A stretch of 64,000 bases of DNA from Kaistia hirudinis (GTDB lineage: Bacteria > Pseudomonadota > Alphaproteobacteria > Rhizobiales > Kaistiaceae). Shown one piece after another: positions 42,692 through 52,587 of this stretch (the first letter of the stretch is position 1; every line of letters starts with the position of its first letter). The DNA lies in contig NZ_JACIDS010000002.1 of the NCBI RefSeq assembly GCF_014196455.1, forward strand, positions 62,001 to 126,000, read 5' to 3'. The position numbers and the translations under genes were made by a program. Under the pieces are notes generated by a model. The model was not told the DNA's origin. It did not search any database and saw nothing but the letters and a program-made list of their open reading frames with translations.

Positions 42692-44568
42692 GTCCTGTCC
42701 CCTCCCGCGTCGCTCGCCGGATCGATCGCGCGCTTCAGCTCCAGCACAAAGGTCGCGCCGCCGCCGTCCTGGCGTTCTAGCGTCAGCGCGCCGCCGAGCT
42801 CGCGCGCGATCTCGCTCGAGATCACGAGGCCGAGCCCCAGCCCCGTCTCCTTGGTGGTCACGAATGGCATGAACAGGGTCTCCGCGACATCGGATGCTAT
42901 GCCCGGGCCATTGTCGGCGACGCGCAACCGGACGCCTTCCGCGTCGCTCGCCACCGCAATGCGGATCCACGCGTCGGACCGGCCCTTCACGGCGTCGAGC
43001 GCGTTCTGCAGCAGATTGACGAGGATCTGTTCCAGCCGGATGCGGCTGGCGGTCACGATCGGGCTTTCGGCCTCGCGGACGCGCTCGATGACCACGCCGC
43101 TGTCGCGGATGCGTCCCGCCAGCAGGGCAATCGCCCCGTCGACCGCATCCTCGATCGCGACGGCCGCGGGCGGGCTCGTGGCGCGGCGCGCGAAATTGCG
43201 CAGCGTCGCCGTGATCTCGCCGATGCGGTCCGCCATGCGGCCGATCGCGCCCATGTTCTGCGCCGCGCTCTCCGGTCGGCCCGCGTCGAGGAACTGGCCG
43301 GCATTGTCGGCATAGGCGCGGATCGCCGCCACGGGCTGGTTGATCTCATGGGCGACGCCCGCGGCGATCTGCCCGAGGATCGAAAGCCGGTTGGCCTGCG
43401 CCAGCTCGTCGCGCAGACGCCGCGCGCGCTGTTCGGCGGCTTCGCGGTGCTCGATCTCGCCGGCGAGCGCGACATTGGCCTCGCTCAGCGCCGCCGTCCG
43501 GTCTTCGACCCGGCGTTCCAGCTCGGTGTTCATCTCCGTCAGCGCGATCTGGCGGCGCCGGACGGCGGAGCCGCGCCGCAGGATCGCCGCCACGACCACG
43601 ACCAGACCGAGCGCGATCGCAAAGGCGGCGACCACGGCCGTCCGCGAAGCAGAGGCGATGGCGGTATTGGCCGGGACGAGCACCGTGATGCCCCAGCCGG
43701 GCGCCTCCGGGCCGAGTGTGCCCGATGCGGGGGCGAACAGAGCGGGCGGATCGCCGCCGCCGGAGACGAGCCCGTGGCGCGCCGCAGCAAGTGGGATCGG
43801 CGTCAGCGGCGTGTCGTCCAGCTGCAGCGCGTCGCGCGCCGCCGCCTCGTCGGTGTGCGACGGCAGAAGGGCGAAGCGCCAGTCCGGCCGGCTCGTCGCC
43901 AGCACGAGACCATGCGGATCGCTCGTATAGACGGTGTAGCCGCTCTGCCGCCATCCGGCTTCGACCGCGTCCAGCTCCACCTTGACGACGGCGACGCCGA
44001 GCGGGCCCGCCGGACCGTCGACGCGATGCGACAGATAGAGACCGGGCCGCCGGCTCACCGTGCCCAGCGCATATTGCAGCGCCGTGCCGTCCCGCATCGC
44101 GGCGGAGAAATAGGTGCGGAAGCCGTAATTGCTGCCGACGAAGCTGTCCGGCGCATCATCGTTCGACGCCGCGACCGTGACGCCGCCCGTGCCGATGAGA
44201 TAGAGCACGCTGGCTCCGGCCTCCCCGGCGAGCGCGCGCAGCTTGGCGCCCATGCGACGGGCGGACTCCGCATCGGGACGGGCGAGGAGCGCGGCGACAT
44301 CGGCGTCGCGCGCGAGCGCGGCGGGCAGGACCCGCTGCTTGCCGATCTCGCCCGCGAGCGCCGCCGCGGCCAGCGGCAGAGCGGATGCGGCTCTCTGGTC
44401 GAGATCGGCAACCGCACGCGCCGTGCTGTATCGATCGGCGGCGAGCATGGCGCCGGCAATGACGAGCGCCGCGACGAGGAGACCGATCGCGGCCGGCCAT
44501 CGCGCGCCACCCCGCGCGGGACCTTGCCGCATCTCCAGTGCCACAGGTACGAGGCGCGTCGGCTCCAT
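42688..44568 (-). CDS. dctB: C4-dicarboxylate sensor kinase DctB
   Basis: 626 residues. Two membrane helices ([18 protein letters not shown] near residue 30-50 and [23 protein letters not shown] near 305-330) enclose a periplasmic Cache-like sensor. The kinase core has H-box [25 protein letters not shown]-box [15 protein letters not shown]1 DNGPGI and G2 [12 protein letters not shown]. It senses C4-dicarboxylates with DctA and phosphorylates DctD. Divergent from dctA. Confidence 0.92.
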   Translation of the reverse strand: MEPTRLVPVALEMRQGPARGGARWPAAIGLLVAALVIAGAMLAADRYSTARAVADLDQRAASALPLAAAALAGEIGKQRVLPAALARDADVAALLARPDAESARRMGAKLRALAGEAGASVLYLIGTGGVTVAASNDDAPDSFVGSNYGFRTYFSAAMRDGTALQYALGTVSRRPGLYLSHRVDGPAGPLGVAVVKVELDAVEAGWRQSGYTVYTSDPHGLVLATSRPDWRFALLPSHTDEAAARDALQLDDTPLTPIPLAAARHGLVSGGGDPPALFAPASGTLGPEAPGWGITVLVPANTAIASASRTAVVAAFAIALGLVVVVAAILRRGSAVRRRQIALTEMNTELERRVEDRTAALSEANVALAGEIEHREAAEQRARRLRDELAQANRLSILGQIAAGVAHEINQPVAAIRAYADNAGQFLDAGRPESAAQNMGAIGRMADRIGEITATLRNFARRATSPPAAVAIEDAVDGAIALLAGRIRDSGVVIERVREAESPIVTASRIRLEQILVNLLQNALDAVKGRSDAWIRIAVASDAEGVRLRVADNGPGIASDVAETLFMPFVTTKETGLGLGLVISSEIARELGGALTLERQDGGGATFVLELKRAIDPASDAGGDRT

Positions 44569-44580
44569 TCGCTCAGTCTA

Positions 44581-44596
44581 GTGCGAAATTCCGCAC
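44581..44596. promoter_or_regulatory. Palindromic upstream site for DctD
   Basis: GTGCGAAATTCCGCAC, a 16-bp near-perfect palindrome (one mismatched pair), lies 85 bp before the -24 element of the dctA promoter and 12 bp from the dctB start. A related half-site, TGTGCGGAAAAC, occurs near 44719, downstream of the promoter. The symmetry and place fit an enhancer for an NtrC-type activator; binding is inferred. Confidence 0.6.
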
Positions 44597-44680
44597 AAGC
44601 CAACTCCGTTTGTCCCGCCTTTCGCACGCCTGGTCCGGCGTTCATCCGTTGCGACCACAGAATTGCGCCATTCCGGCGTC

Positions 44681-44695
44681 TGGCACGACGATTGC
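44681..44695 (+). promoter_or_regulatory. Sigma54 (-24/-12) promoter of dctA
   Basis: TGGCACGACGATTGC matches the consensus TGGCAC-N5-TTGC exactly, about 100 bp before the dctA ATG. DctD, encoded nearby with a GAFTGA loop, would activate it. Confidence 0.88.
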
Positions 44696-44797
44696 GCCTC
44701 ACTCTGGCGAGACGAGGCGGTTGTGCGGAAAACGTGACGCCGCCGGGAGGATCGGAGGCTCGGACCGGACTTCTCACCCGGCCGAGGGGAGATCGAA

Positions 44798-46138
44798 ATG
44801 GCCATCATCACGCATTCCGACGTCGCGCGCCCCGGCCGCAAGCCGTTCTACGCGCAGCTCTATGTCCAGGTGCTCACCGCGATCGCGCTCGGCATCGCGC
44901 TCGGACACTTCTATCCCGAGCTCGGCGCCAGCCTGAAGCCGCTCGGCGACGCCTTCATCAAGCTGGTCAAGATGGTGATCGCGCCGGTCATCTTCCTGAC
45001 CGTGACCACCGGCATCGCCGGCATGAGCGATCTGAAGAAGGTGGGACGCGTCGCCGGCAAGGCGATGCTCTATTTCCTCACCTTCTCGACGCTGGCGCTG
45101 GCGATCGGCCTCATCGTCGCGAATGTCGTCCAGCCGGGCGCCGGGTTCAATGTCGACCCCGCGACGCTCGATCCGGCCGCCACGCTGTCCTATGTCGAGA
45201 AGTCGCACGACCAGTCGATCGTCGGCTTCCTGATGAACATCATCCCCGTCACGATGGCGGATTCGCTCGCCTCGGGCGACATCCTCCAGGTGCTGTTCGT
45301 CGCCGTGCTCTTCGGCATCGCGCTCGCTCTGGTCGGCGAGCAGGGCGAGCCCGTCACGCGGTTCCTGACGGCGATGACGGCACCGATGTTCAAGCTGGTG
45401 TCGATCCTCATGAAGGCCGCCCCCATCGGTGCCTTCGGCGCGATGGCCTTCACCATCGGAAAGTATGGCATCGGCTCGGTTGTCAACCTCGCCTTCCTCG
45501 TCGCGACCTTCTACCTTACGTCGGCCCTGTTCGTGGTGGTCGTCCTCGGTGCGGTCGCGCGCTACAACGGCTTCTCGATCTTCCGCCTCATCCGCTATCT
45601 GAAGGAAGAGCTGCTGCTCGTGCTCGGCACGTCGTCGTCGGAAGCCGCGCTGCCCTCGCTGATGGAAAAGATGGAGCGCGCCGGCGCCAAGCGCTCGGTG
45701 GTCGGCCTCGTGGTGCCCACGGGCTATTCGTTCAATCTCGACGGCACCAACATCTACATGACGCTCGCCGCGCTCTTCATCGCTCAGGCGACCGGCACCC
45801 ATCTGTCTCTCGGCGACCAGATCCTGCTGCTCCTCGTCGCCATGCTCTCCTCGAAGGGCGCCGCGGGCATCACCGGCGCCGGCTTCATCACGCTGGCCGC
45901 GACGCTCTCCGTCGTGCCGAGCGTGCCCGTCGCCGGCATGGCGCTGATCCTCGGCGTCGACCGCTTCATGTCGGAATGCCGCGCGCTGACCAACTTCATC
46001 GGCAATGCCGTGGCGACCATCGTGGTGGCGCGCTGGGAGGGCGAACTCGACGTCGCCCAGATGCGCGCAACACTCGGCAGCCCGGCGGCGGTCGAGGTGG
46101 AGGACGAGCGGATCCCCGTCTTCGAGCCGGCCGAATAG
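44798..46138 (+). CDS. dctA: C4-dicarboxylate transporter DctA
   Basis: 446 residues, the usual DctA length. DAACS-family motifs: [60 protein letters not shown], the Ser-rich [45 protein letters not shown] and [21 protein letters not shown]. It imports succinate, fumarate and malate with protons or sodium. Has the sigma54 promoter above and a rho-independent terminator below. Confidence 0.95.
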   Translation: MAIITHSDVARPGRKPFYAQLYVQVLTAIALGIALGHFYPELGASLKPLGDAFIKLVKMVIAPVIFLTVTTGIAGMSDLKKVGRVAGKAMLYFLTFSTLALAIGLIVANVVQPGAGFNVDPATLDPAATLSYVEKSHDQSIVGFLMNIIPVTMADSLASGDILQVLFVAVLFGIALALVGEQGEPVTRFLTAMTAPMFKLVSILMKAAPIGAFGAMAFTIGKYGIGSVVNLAFLVATFYLTSALFVVVVLGAVARYNGFSIFRLIRYLKEELLLVLGTSSSEAALPSLMEKMERAGAKRSVVGLVVPTGYSFNLDGTNIYMTLAALFIAQATGTHLSLGDQILLLLVAMLSSKGAAGITGAGFITLAATLSVVPSVPVAGMALILGVDRFMSECRALTNFIGNAVATIVVARWEGELDVAQMRATLGSPAAVEVEDERIPVFEPAE

Positions 46139-46161
46139 GCGCTCGTCCCCCATAGAGTCGG

Positions 46162-46190
46162 AAAGGGCGTGCCTCGGCACGCCCTTTTTC
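46162..46190 (+). terminator. Rho-independent terminator of dctA
   Basis: A 12-bp arm AAAGGGCGTGCC pairs with GGCACGCCCTTT, followed by a T-rich run (TTTTTC overall). It begins 24 bp past the dctA stop. Confidence 0.9.
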
Positions 46191-46275
46191 TTGCCCGGTC
46201 CGTGTCTCGGCCCGCATCAGGATCGCCGGCTTCGGGCCGGAAACGGCGCGCCGCTTCGGGCGCCTCGTCCCAACG

Positions 46276-46308
46276 AAAAGGCCGGGCGCCTCGACGGCGT
46301 CCGGCCTT
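46276..46308 (-). terminator. Terminator of the 46390-47937 gene
   Basis: On the minus strand the stem AAGGCCGGACGCC pairs imperfectly with GGCGCCCGGCCTT (one mismatch) and is followed by TTTTCG. It lies about 80 bp past the stop of the DUF1254 gene. Between the two terminators (46191-46275) there is no gene. Confidence 0.75.
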
Positions 46309-46389
46309 CTCTCATCTGTCTCGCCCTGCGTCGCTCGACGGCGCCGACTGGCGCCGTCTCTTGAGCCCGGCGTCGTCGCCCGAGGCGCT

Positions 46390-47937
46390 TTATTCCACCA
46401 GTTCGATGTCGCCCGGCTTCCAGCTCTTGTCGAACCAGGGCTCCAGCGGGCCATAGAGGCGGAGCAGCGTGTTCCAGCCCTTGCCGGGCATGGTCTGCAC
46501 CCAATTATCCTCCTGGCCCACCGGCGCCTTCGGGCTGAACCAGATCGTCACCGAACCGTCGGTATTGGTCTTGAGGCCGGGGTGATGGCTGTCGACGCCG
46601 GCCGTCTTCTGGTCGGTCTCGAGCAGCGAGCGCGTCTGGTTGTCATAGACGACGAAGGACCAGAACTCGTTGGCCGGCACCGGTCCGGGCAGCGTCACCT
46701 TGTAGGTCTTGCCGCCGTCGAGCGCATTGCCCTTCGCGTCCTTGAACGCGCCGGCATAGGCCGAGCCGGAGCCGACCTTGGCGTAGGACATGGCCGGCGT
46801 GATGCCGGTCGCGTAGTAGAAGAACATCGTCTGTGCGTCGAGCAGACGCTCGGCGCCGTCGAGGAACTGGTAGCTGCCGCCGACGAAGGGCGTGAACCAC
46901 TGCCGGTCGGGATAGAATTTGGTGCGCGGATCGCGGCTGTCGGTGACGATGGTGCGGGCCGTCGCATTGCCGACCGCGACCGCATCGGTGAGGATCGCCT
47001 TCATGCGCGCATCCGGCGCGAAGGGCTTGCCCTTGGCGATGCCGATCGAGGCGAACAGGCCGACCTTGTCGGGATCGAGGAAATCGACCGGTTCGGCCTG
47101 AACCACCTGGTTCAGCTCGTCATAGAAGCTGAAGTCGTTGGCGCTGATCGTGTTGAACTTCTTGCCCGAAATGTTGACGAACGCCGCCTTCGGCGTCTCG
47201 CCGCTCTCCGTCGTCGCGTTCAGCGCATAGACATTGGTGCCCGCCTTGGCATGGGCGACCGAGGCGGCGATGTCGCCGTCCTTGACGAAGACGCGGAAGA
47301 AGACGAGCAGCGTGTTGGTGCGCGGCTGCTTGACGAAATAGCCTTCCGTCGGCACCTCGCCCTTAAAGCCCGGCGGCACGAACAGGTATTTGCCGCCGCG
47401 ACCGGCATCGGGTCCCGTAAGGCCGATATCGGTGACCCAGCGGAAATAGGCATCGTCGACCGGCCCGAGCACGCCAGTCGGGACTTCCAGCACCATCGGC
47501 CCGGCGTTCAGATCGAGGCAGGTGAGCGCATAGACCGTCGTCGTGTTCGGCGTCAGGAACAGCGTGCGCGCATCCATCAGATCTTCGGTGATGGCGATGC
47601 CCTGGTTCGCCTTGGCGCCGGCGCCCTCGATGCCGTTGCAGACCGCGCGCACGGAAGTCGCCGGCATGCCCTGCAGGAACGCCTCGACGCCGCGCGAGAA
47701 ATCGAGATGGTCATAGACGAGCTTGGACGTCGCCGCGTCCGGCACGCCGTTCTGGAAGCGCAGCGTGCCGATGCGCGTGTCGACGCTGTCCGGCGTCGTG
47801 ATCTTCGCCGGCACATCGGCCGAATAGGTCGGCTGTGTGCCCTCGGCCTGCGCGGGTAATGCGCAAAGCCCCAGAAGTGCCAAAGCCGCAAGCGCCGACG
47901 GCGCGGCGCGGCGCCCAAGCTTGGTCATCCTAACCAT
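46390..47937 (-). CDS. Exported DUF1254/DUF1214 protein
   Basis: 515 residues. A signal peptide (APSALAALALLGLCALPAQAE) comes first. The DUF1254 half reads FLTPNTTTVYALTCLDLNAGPMVLEVPTG and the DUF1214 half DGGKTYKVTLPGPVPANEFWSFVVYDNQTRSLL, ending in VGQEDNWVQTMPGKGWNTLLRLYGPLEPWFDKSWKPGDIE. Such proteins are common in the periplasm, function unknown. ATG at 47937 fits AAGGAG upstream. Divergent from an AraC regulator that probably controls it. Confidence 0.88.
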   Translation of the reverse strand: MVRMTKLGRRAAPSALAALALLGLCALPAQAEGTQPTYSADVPAKITTPDSVDTRIGTLRFQNGVPDAATSKLVYDHLDFSRGVEAFLQGMPATSVRAVCNGIEGAGAKANQGIAITEDLMDARTLFLTPNTTTVYALTCLDLNAGPMVLEVPTGVLGPVDDAYFRWVTDIGLTGPDAGRGGKYLFVPPGFKGEVPTEGYFVKQPRTNTLLVFFRVFVKDGDIAASVAHAKAGTNVYALNATTESGETPKAAFVNISGKKFNTISANDFSFYDELNQVVQAEPVDFLDPDKVGLFASIGIAKGKPFAPDARMKAILTDAVAVGNATARTIVTDSRDPRTKFYPDRQWFTPFVGGSYQFLDGAERLLDAQTMFFYYATGITPAMSYAKVGSGSAYAGAFKDAKGNALDGGKTYKVTLPGPVPANEFWSFVVYDNQTRSLLETDQKTAGVDSHHPGLKTNTDGSVTIWFSPKAPVGQEDNWVQTMPGKGWNTLLRLYGPLEPWFDKSWKPGDIELVE

Positions 47938-48151
47938 CGACAGGCTCCTTGATCCTGTTTCCCCACGCGGCGGAACGCTGCCGGCGCCGTTCATAGGGCC
48001 GCCTGTCTCCGCCTTCGCGCGGATCATACTCGGCGTTTTGCAAGGCGAAAGCTGGCGCCGCTGTGATCTCTTGCCATTTGATGACAAATTGCGACAAACA
48101 TGATCCCGCAGACATGGTGCTTGGCGAGACTTGATCGGGGGATCTGCCGCA

Positions 48152-49126
48152 GTGAACGGGCCTGCCATCCACGCCGTGAGCTTGCTGCAGTTCGCGCCTT
48201 TCCTGGCGAAGCGCGATATCGACGTGCTTGCCTTCTTCAGCCGGCGCGGTTTTTCGCCGAACGTCTTCCAGCGCCATGATGACTGGCTGCCGCGGGATTT
48301 CTGCTTCGGCCTCGCCAATGCGCTGGTCGAGGAGACCGGCGACCCTTTCGCCGGCGCGCTGCTCGGCGACCAGATCCCGGTGCTGCGGTTCGGCGAGTTC
48401 GGCGAGCGCCTCGCCCGCACCGAGACCGTGCTCACCTGCTGCACGACGACGATCCGCAATCTCGGCCTCGTGCATCGCGGCTCGCGGATGACGGCGCGCA
48501 TCGAGCGCGGGCGCTATATCATGCGCTATGAACTGGAGGGCGCTCTCGCCGATGCACCATGGCAGTTCCTGCTCGCGACCATGGCGGTGCTGCACAACAT
48601 CGTCCTGCTCGCCGGCGAGCCGGACCGCGTCAAGGTCCGCCTGTCGCTGCCGCGCAGTCGGCACACCGCCGCGCTGGAGGCGACATTCGGCGGCAATCTC
48701 GAATTCGGCTGCGACCATGACGAGATCGAGATCCGGCAGGACCTGCTCGACAAGCCGATGGAGCTGCTCACCCGGCCGAGCCGGACCGACCAGGCGCTGG
48801 AAACGACCATTCACACCGCGCTGCGGGTGGCGCGGCGCCTGCCATCGGGCGAGGTCGGCATCGACGGCACGGCGGCGGATCTCGGCCTGACGCGGCGCAC
48901 GCTGCAGCGCCGCCTCGCCGATTGCGGCGTGCTCTTTTCCGACCTGATCGACATCACGCGCCGCGATATCGCGATGCGCCGCCTGCTCGAAGGCTGCGAC
49001 AATCTGAAGGCGCTCTCCGCCGACCTCGGCTACAGCGACCCGTCGCATTTCACGCGCACCTTCCGGCGCTGGACTGGCATGGCGCCGTCCGACTATCGCG
49101 CACCGGTGCTCTCGGAGGCCTTCTAG
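48152..49126 (+). CDS. AraC-family regulator (OruR/ArgR-like N-terminal domain)
   Basis: 324 residues from GTG 48152 with GGGGGA before it; a TTG at 48131 is possible. The N-terminal Arabinose_bd-type region covers about residues 1-200 (FLAKRDIDVLAFFSRRGFSPNVFQR, LLGDQIPVLRFGEFGERLARTETVL). The C-terminal AraC HTH pair is at 230-320: ADLGLTRRTLQRRLADCGVLFSDLID and KALSADLGYSDPSHFTRTFRRWTGMAPSDYR. Divergent from the DUF1254 gene, 215 bp apart. Confidence 0.85.
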   Translation: MNGPAIHAVSLLQFAPFLAKRDIDVLAFFSRRGFSPNVFQRHDDWLPRDFCFGLANALVEETGDPFAGALLGDQIPVLRFGEFGERLARTETVLTCCTTTIRNLGLVHRGSRMTARIERGRYIMRYELEGALADAPWQFLLATMAVLHNIVLLAGEPDRVKVRLSLPRSRHTAALEATFGGNLEFGCDHDEIEIRQDLLDKPMELLTRPSRTDQALETTIHTALRVARRLPSGEVGIDGTAADLGLTRRTLQRRLADCGVLFSDLIDITRRDIAMRRLLEGCDNLKALSADLGYSDPSHFTRTFRRWTGMAPSDYRAPVLSEAF

Positions 49127-50046
49127 CGCGCCGCCGCACCAAGCGCGGACGCCGCCGTTTCGCTCTTCGGCTTCACCGGGATCTTCAGATAGTGCACGCC
49201 ATTATCCTCCGCCGCGGGGAAGCGGCCGGCGCGGATATTGACCTGGATCGAGGGCAGCAGCAGCCGCGGCGCGTCCAGCGTCGCATCGCGCGCCTCGCGC
49301 ATGGCGACGAAGGCCGCTTCGCCGACGCCTTCATGCACATGCACATTCCCCGCGCGCTGCGCGGCGACGGTCGTTTCCCACGCATAGTCGTCGCGGCCCG
49401 GCGCCTTGTAGTCGTGGCACATGAAGAGCCGCGTCTCGGCGGGGAGGGCGAGCAGGCGCTGGATCGAGCCATAGAGCCGGTGCGCATCGCCGCCGGGGAA
49501 ATCCGCCCTCGCGGTGCCGTAGTCGGGCATGAACAGCGTGTCGCCGACGAACACCGCGTCACCGATCCGGTATGAGACATCGGCCGGCGTATGGCCGGGC
49601 GTATAGATCACCTCCGCCTGCAGCGTGCCGATCGAGAAGACCTCGCCATCCTTGAACAGATGGTCGAAATCGCGGCCGTCCGTGTGGAGGTCACGCGCGT
49701 CGAAGACGGGGCGGAAGATCTTCTGCACATCCTTGATGTGCTCGCCGATGCCGATCTTGGCGCCGGTCTTCGCCTTGATATAGGGCGCGCCCGAGAGGTG
49801 ATCGGCATGGGCATGCGTCTCCAGCGCCCAGTCGATCGCGATGCCTTCCGCGGCCGCCGCGTCGAGGATCGCGCTCACCGAGCGGATGTCGACCTCGCCG
49901 GAACCCGGATCATAGTCGAGCACCGGATCGATCACGGCGCCGCGCCGCGTTGCCGGATCGGAAACCAGATAGCTCACCGTGAAGGTTGCCGGATCGAAGA
50001 AGGCGCGGATCTGCGGCGCGTTCGCGGCGGTGAGTGCGGTGGTCAT
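49123..50046 (-). CDS. blh: MBL-fold hydrolase, Blh/persulfide dioxygenase-like
   Basis: 307 residues. The metal motif THAHADH (ETHAHADHLSGAPYIK), a later His in YTPGHTPADVSY and Asp in VFVGDTLFMPD match the family of ETHE1/Blh. In Xylella and Agrobacterium blh is repressed by BigR with which it shares a promoter; the product takes part in oxidation of persulfide from hydrogen sulfide. Here it is divergent from bigR with an operator between. The C-terminus has a MxRxExxD-LxxPRLLLPSIQVN segment typical for this group. Confidence 0.85.
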   Translation of the reverse strand: MTTALTAANAPQIRAFFDPATFTVSYLVSDPATRRGAVIDPVLDYDPGSGEVDIRSVSAILDAAAAEGIAIDWALETHAHADHLSGAPYIKAKTGAKIGIGEHIKDVQKIFRPVFDARDLHTDGRDFDHLFKDGEVFSIGTLQAEVIYTPGHTPADVSYRIGDAVFVGDTLFMPDYGTARADFPGGDAHRLYGSIQRLLALPAETRLFMCHDYKAPGRDDYAWETTVAAQRAGNVHVHEGVGEAAFVAMREARDATLDAPRLLLPSIQVNIRAGRFPAAEDNGVHYLKIPVKPKSETAASALGAAAR

Positions 50047-50082
50047 GGCCCGCCTCCTTGCGGTTCGTGTCGCGCTTCATAT

Positions 50083-50098
50083 ATTAGCAATATCTAAT
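50083..50098. promoter_or_regulatory. BigR-type operator between blh and bigR
   Basis: ATTAG-CAATAT-CTAAT, an inverted repeat with 5-bp arms, lies in an AT-rich island within the 79-bp gap between the divergent starts (50046 and 50126). It would overlap both promoters, consistent with a repressor that controls both directions. Confidence 0.7.
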
Positions 50099-50125
50099 TT
50101 ATCAAGGCGGCGCGGAGCACCGGCG

Positions 50126-50431
50126 ATGACGGTCATGGATATGGAGCGGCTTGCGGACCAGGCGGGCGCGGCGGCGGCGCTCTTGAAGCTCGTCGCCAAC
50201 GAGAACCGCCTGCTGATCCTCTGCCATCTCGTCGGCGCCGGCGAGATGAGCGTCAACGCGCTGGTGGACGCCGTCGGCCTCAGCCAGTCGGCGCTGTCGC
50301 AGCATCTCGCCAAGCTGCGCGAGGACGGCCTCGTCGCGACGCGGCGCGACGGCCAGACGATCCATTACCGCATCGCCGATCCGCGCGCGCTCGCGCTCAT
50401 GGAAACGCTGAAGCGCATCTTCTGCCCCTGA
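50126..50431 (+). CDS. bigR: BigR/SqrR-like ArsR-family sulfide-responsive repressor
   Basis: 101 residues. Winged HTH: AAALLKLVANENRLLILCHLVGAGEMSVNALVDAVGLSQSALSQHLAKLREDGLVATRRDGQTIHYRI. Two Cys, one in LLILCHL and one at the very end (RIFCP), are placed like the redox pair of BigR and SqrR, which form a disulfide or tetrasulfide in response to reactive sulfur and release DNA. Followed in the same direction by rhodanese and TauE genes. Confidence 0.85.
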   Translation: MTVMDMERLADQAGAAAALLKLVANENRLLILCHLVGAGEMSVNALVDAVGLSQSALSQHLAKLREDGLVATRRDGQTIHYRIADPRALALMETLKRIFCP

Positions 50432-50454
50432 GGCCCCATCCGGAGAACCCTCCC

Positions 50455-50838
50455 ATGTCCCAGAATCTCAAGCCGATCGATGCGGCCGCCGCGGCGCGCC
50501 TTCGCGACAAGGGCGCGCTGATGGTCGACGTGCGCGAGCCCGGCGAATATGCCCGCAGCCGCATCCCCCAGTCGCAGAACATGCCGCTCAGCCGCTTCGA
50601 GGCGATGGCGCTGCCCGCCGGGCCGAAGCAGCCGGTCGTCTTCTATTGCGCCAGCGGCAACCGCACGACGGTCGCCCGCGCGCGCCTCGCCGCCAAGGCC
50701 GGCGCGCTCGATTCCTATGTCCTGGAGGGCGGCATCTCCGCCTGGGGCCGCGCCGGCCTGCCGCTCGAAAGCGGTCGCGGCGAAGGCGAGGGCAGGGCGC
50801 CTGGCCGCGGCCTTCTGGCAAGGTGGTTCGGATTATGA
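50455..50838 (+). CDS. Rhodanese-domain sulfurtransferase
   Basis: 127 residues, one rhodanese domain: LMVDVREPGEYARSRIPQSQNMPLSRF, then the active-site loop FYCASGNRTTVARARLA with Cys near residue 63. Transfers sulfane sulfur from thiosulfate or persulfide to an acceptor. Operon with bigR and the TauE-like gene, next to blh; together they form a sulfide-detoxification set. Confidence 0.88.
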   Translation: MSQNLKPIDAAAAARLRDKGALMVDVREPGEYARSRIPQSQNMPLSRFEAMALPAGPKQPVVFYCASGNRTTVARARLAAKAGALDSYVLEGGISAWGRAGLPLESGRGEGEGRAPGRGLLARWFGL

Positions 50839-51632
50839 CCGATCTGACGCTCGCCCAGGATATCCTCGCCGGGCTCTCGGGCGGCGTGGTTGGCTTCTCG
50901 CTCGGCCTTGTCGGCGGCGGCGGCTCGATCCTGGCCGTGCCGCTGCTCTTCTATGTCGTCGGCGTGCCCTCGCCGCATGTCGCGATCGGCACCAGCGCGG
51001 TCGCGGTCGCGGCGAGCGCGCTGATGAGCCTGGGCGGCCATGCCCGCGCGCGCACCGTCAAATGGCCCTGCGCCGTCTCCTTCGCCATTGCTGGCATCCT
51101 CGGCGCGGCGGGCGGCGCGGCGATCGGCAAGGCCTTTGACGGGCAGAGGCTGCTGGCGCTGTTCGGCGTGCTGATGGTCGTCATCGGCGCGCTGCAGCTC
51201 CTGCCGCGCCGCAGCGGCACCAATCCCGATGTCCGCCTCCATCTCGGCACGGCGCGCACGCTGCTGCCCGCCCTTGTCGCGACCGGCCTCGTCGTCGGCT
51301 TCGCGTCGGGCTTCTTCGGCATAGGCGGCGGCTTCCTGATCGTCCCCGGCCTCGTTGGCGCCACCGCCATGCCGGTCCTGAACGCGATCGGCTCCTCGCT
51401 CGTCTCGGTCGCCGCCTTCGGCACGACCACGGCCGCGAGCTATGCGCTCTCGGGCTATGTCGACTGGTGGATCGCCGCGCTCTTTATTCTGGGAGGCCTC
51501 GCCGGCAGCCTCGCCGGAACCCGCCTCGCCCGCCACCTGGCCGGAAAAGGCGACACCCTCAAACTGATCTTCGCCACCATCGTCATCATCGCGGGCGTCT
51601 ATGTGAGCGTGCGCGGGTTTTTGGCGTGGTGA
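50835..51632 (+). CDS. TauE/SafE-family membrane protein
   Basis: 265 residues, about eight membrane segments. The family marks are GFSLGLVGGGGSILAVPLLFYVVGVPSPHVAIGTSAVAVA and SGFFGIGGGFLIVPGLV. Members move sulfur-containing anions such as sulfite or sulfoacetate; this one probably exports a product of persulfide oxidation. Overlaps the rhodanese gene by 4 bp. Confidence 0.87.
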   Translation: MTDLTLAQDILAGLSGGVVGFSLGLVGGGGSILAVPLLFYVVGVPSPHVAIGTSAVAVAASALMSLGGHARARTVKWPCAVSFAIAGILGAAGGAAIGKAFDGQRLLALFGVLMVVIGALQLLPRRSGTNPDVRLHLGTARTLLPALVATGLVVGFASGFFGIGGGFLIVPGLVGATAMPVLNAIGSSLVSVAAFGTTTAASYALSGYVDWWIAALFILGGLAGSLAGTRLARHLAGKGDTLKLIFATIVIIAGVYVSVRGFLAW

Positions 51633-51726
51633 GGGGGGAGATTATCGTATTCGGCATTCTCGGCTGAGCCGAAGGCTGGTCTGCCTTGCGCCCAAAGCTG
51701 ACACTCGCCGTCGCAAAAAAAGCGGC

Positions 51727-52107
51727 TCAAGCAATCTGATTTTCGATCGAGGTTTTGTCGATCACGGAAAGCACGTCCACTATTTTGCCGTCCTTCACCT
51801 CGTAAAACACGTTTTCTGCGAAGGAGATGCGTCGACCGTCGATATCTAGGCCAAGGAATTGGCCTTTTGGTGAGCAATTGAACATCAACCTCGCCGCAAT
51901 GAGAGGCGGGTCGCATACCAGACGATCTATGACGAAACGAAGGTCCGGGATGTCTTCGAAGTCTTTGATCAGCATCGAGCGGTAGCCTGACAGCCCGAGC
52001 GGTCGACCATTATGTTTGACATCGTCGCCAACATACCGCCCCAGTTCATCCCAATCTTGGCGATTTAGACAATCTATGTACGCGCCATAGAATTCTTGCG
52101 GTGTCAT
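51727..52107 (-). CDS. SnoaL-like polyketide/ester cyclase-family protein
   Basis: 126 residues. NTF2-like fold: MTPQEFYGAYIDCLNRQDWDELGRYVGDDVKHNGRPLGLSGYRSMLIKDFEDIPDLRF, and later FLGLDIDGRRISFAENVFYEVKDGKIVDVLSVIDK. Ordinary length. Base composition is AT-richer than neighbours, suggesting later acquisition. It is a single gene, convergent with TauE. Confidence 0.8.
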   Translation of the reverse strand: MTPQEFYGAYIDCLNRQDWDELGRYVGDDVKHNGRPLGLSGYRSMLIKDFEDIPDLRFVIDRLVCDPPLIAARLMFNCSPKGQFLGLDIDGRRISFAENVFYEVKDGKIVDVLSVIDKTSIENQIA

Positions 52108-52587
52108 GTTTCAGATACCCTTGTACCAATCCACTTACAGTCATTTTGACCAAGACGAGCAGAATTAATGTCATTATACGCTTTCGCCATGCGTCGCAGG
52201 CCTCACAACAGTAAGATGGCTTGACGCTGGAAGCCGAACGTCTGCTTCCGGCTCTATTTCGGACACTTGAGCCGCACAGTTGGTCTCCCCGGAAGGGGCC
52301 GCTCACAATGTCTGCAATGGGCCGTTACCAGACTTCCCGAGAGCGAATGCTCTCGTTGTACCCATGCCGGCTGGCGGAACACCACGGCTCGCCGCGGCGT
52401 CATAGTCCGGGTGCATCCTCGTTATAGCTCGGCGCATCCGCGCCCCGCAAACAGTCCAGCCCCCCACCCGCCACGATTTCGCCGCCCTCCGCGGCTATAT
52501 CTCCTCGCATGCGCTGATCGCTCCGCCTCTTCGCCCGACCGCCACGCCCCTTTTGGGCGCGGTTTGTCGTGGCCTGAAGGAGGCATC
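52108..52587. other. Gene-free stretch
   Basis: 480 bp without a convincing frame. The first 100 bp are AT-rich and should include the promoter of the SnoaL-like gene; the rest has no codon pattern and may be gene residue. No repeat or RNA seen. Confidence 0.4.

Noticed and set aside
43348..46155. Open frame of 935 codons on the plus strand across dctB and dctA
   Set aside because: It is a shadow of dctB on the opposite strand and of dctA in another frame; no protein-like motif.
44774..46180. Open frame of 468 codons antisense to dctA
   Set aside because: His/Arg/Glu-rich composition without motif, exactly opposed to a clear DctA.
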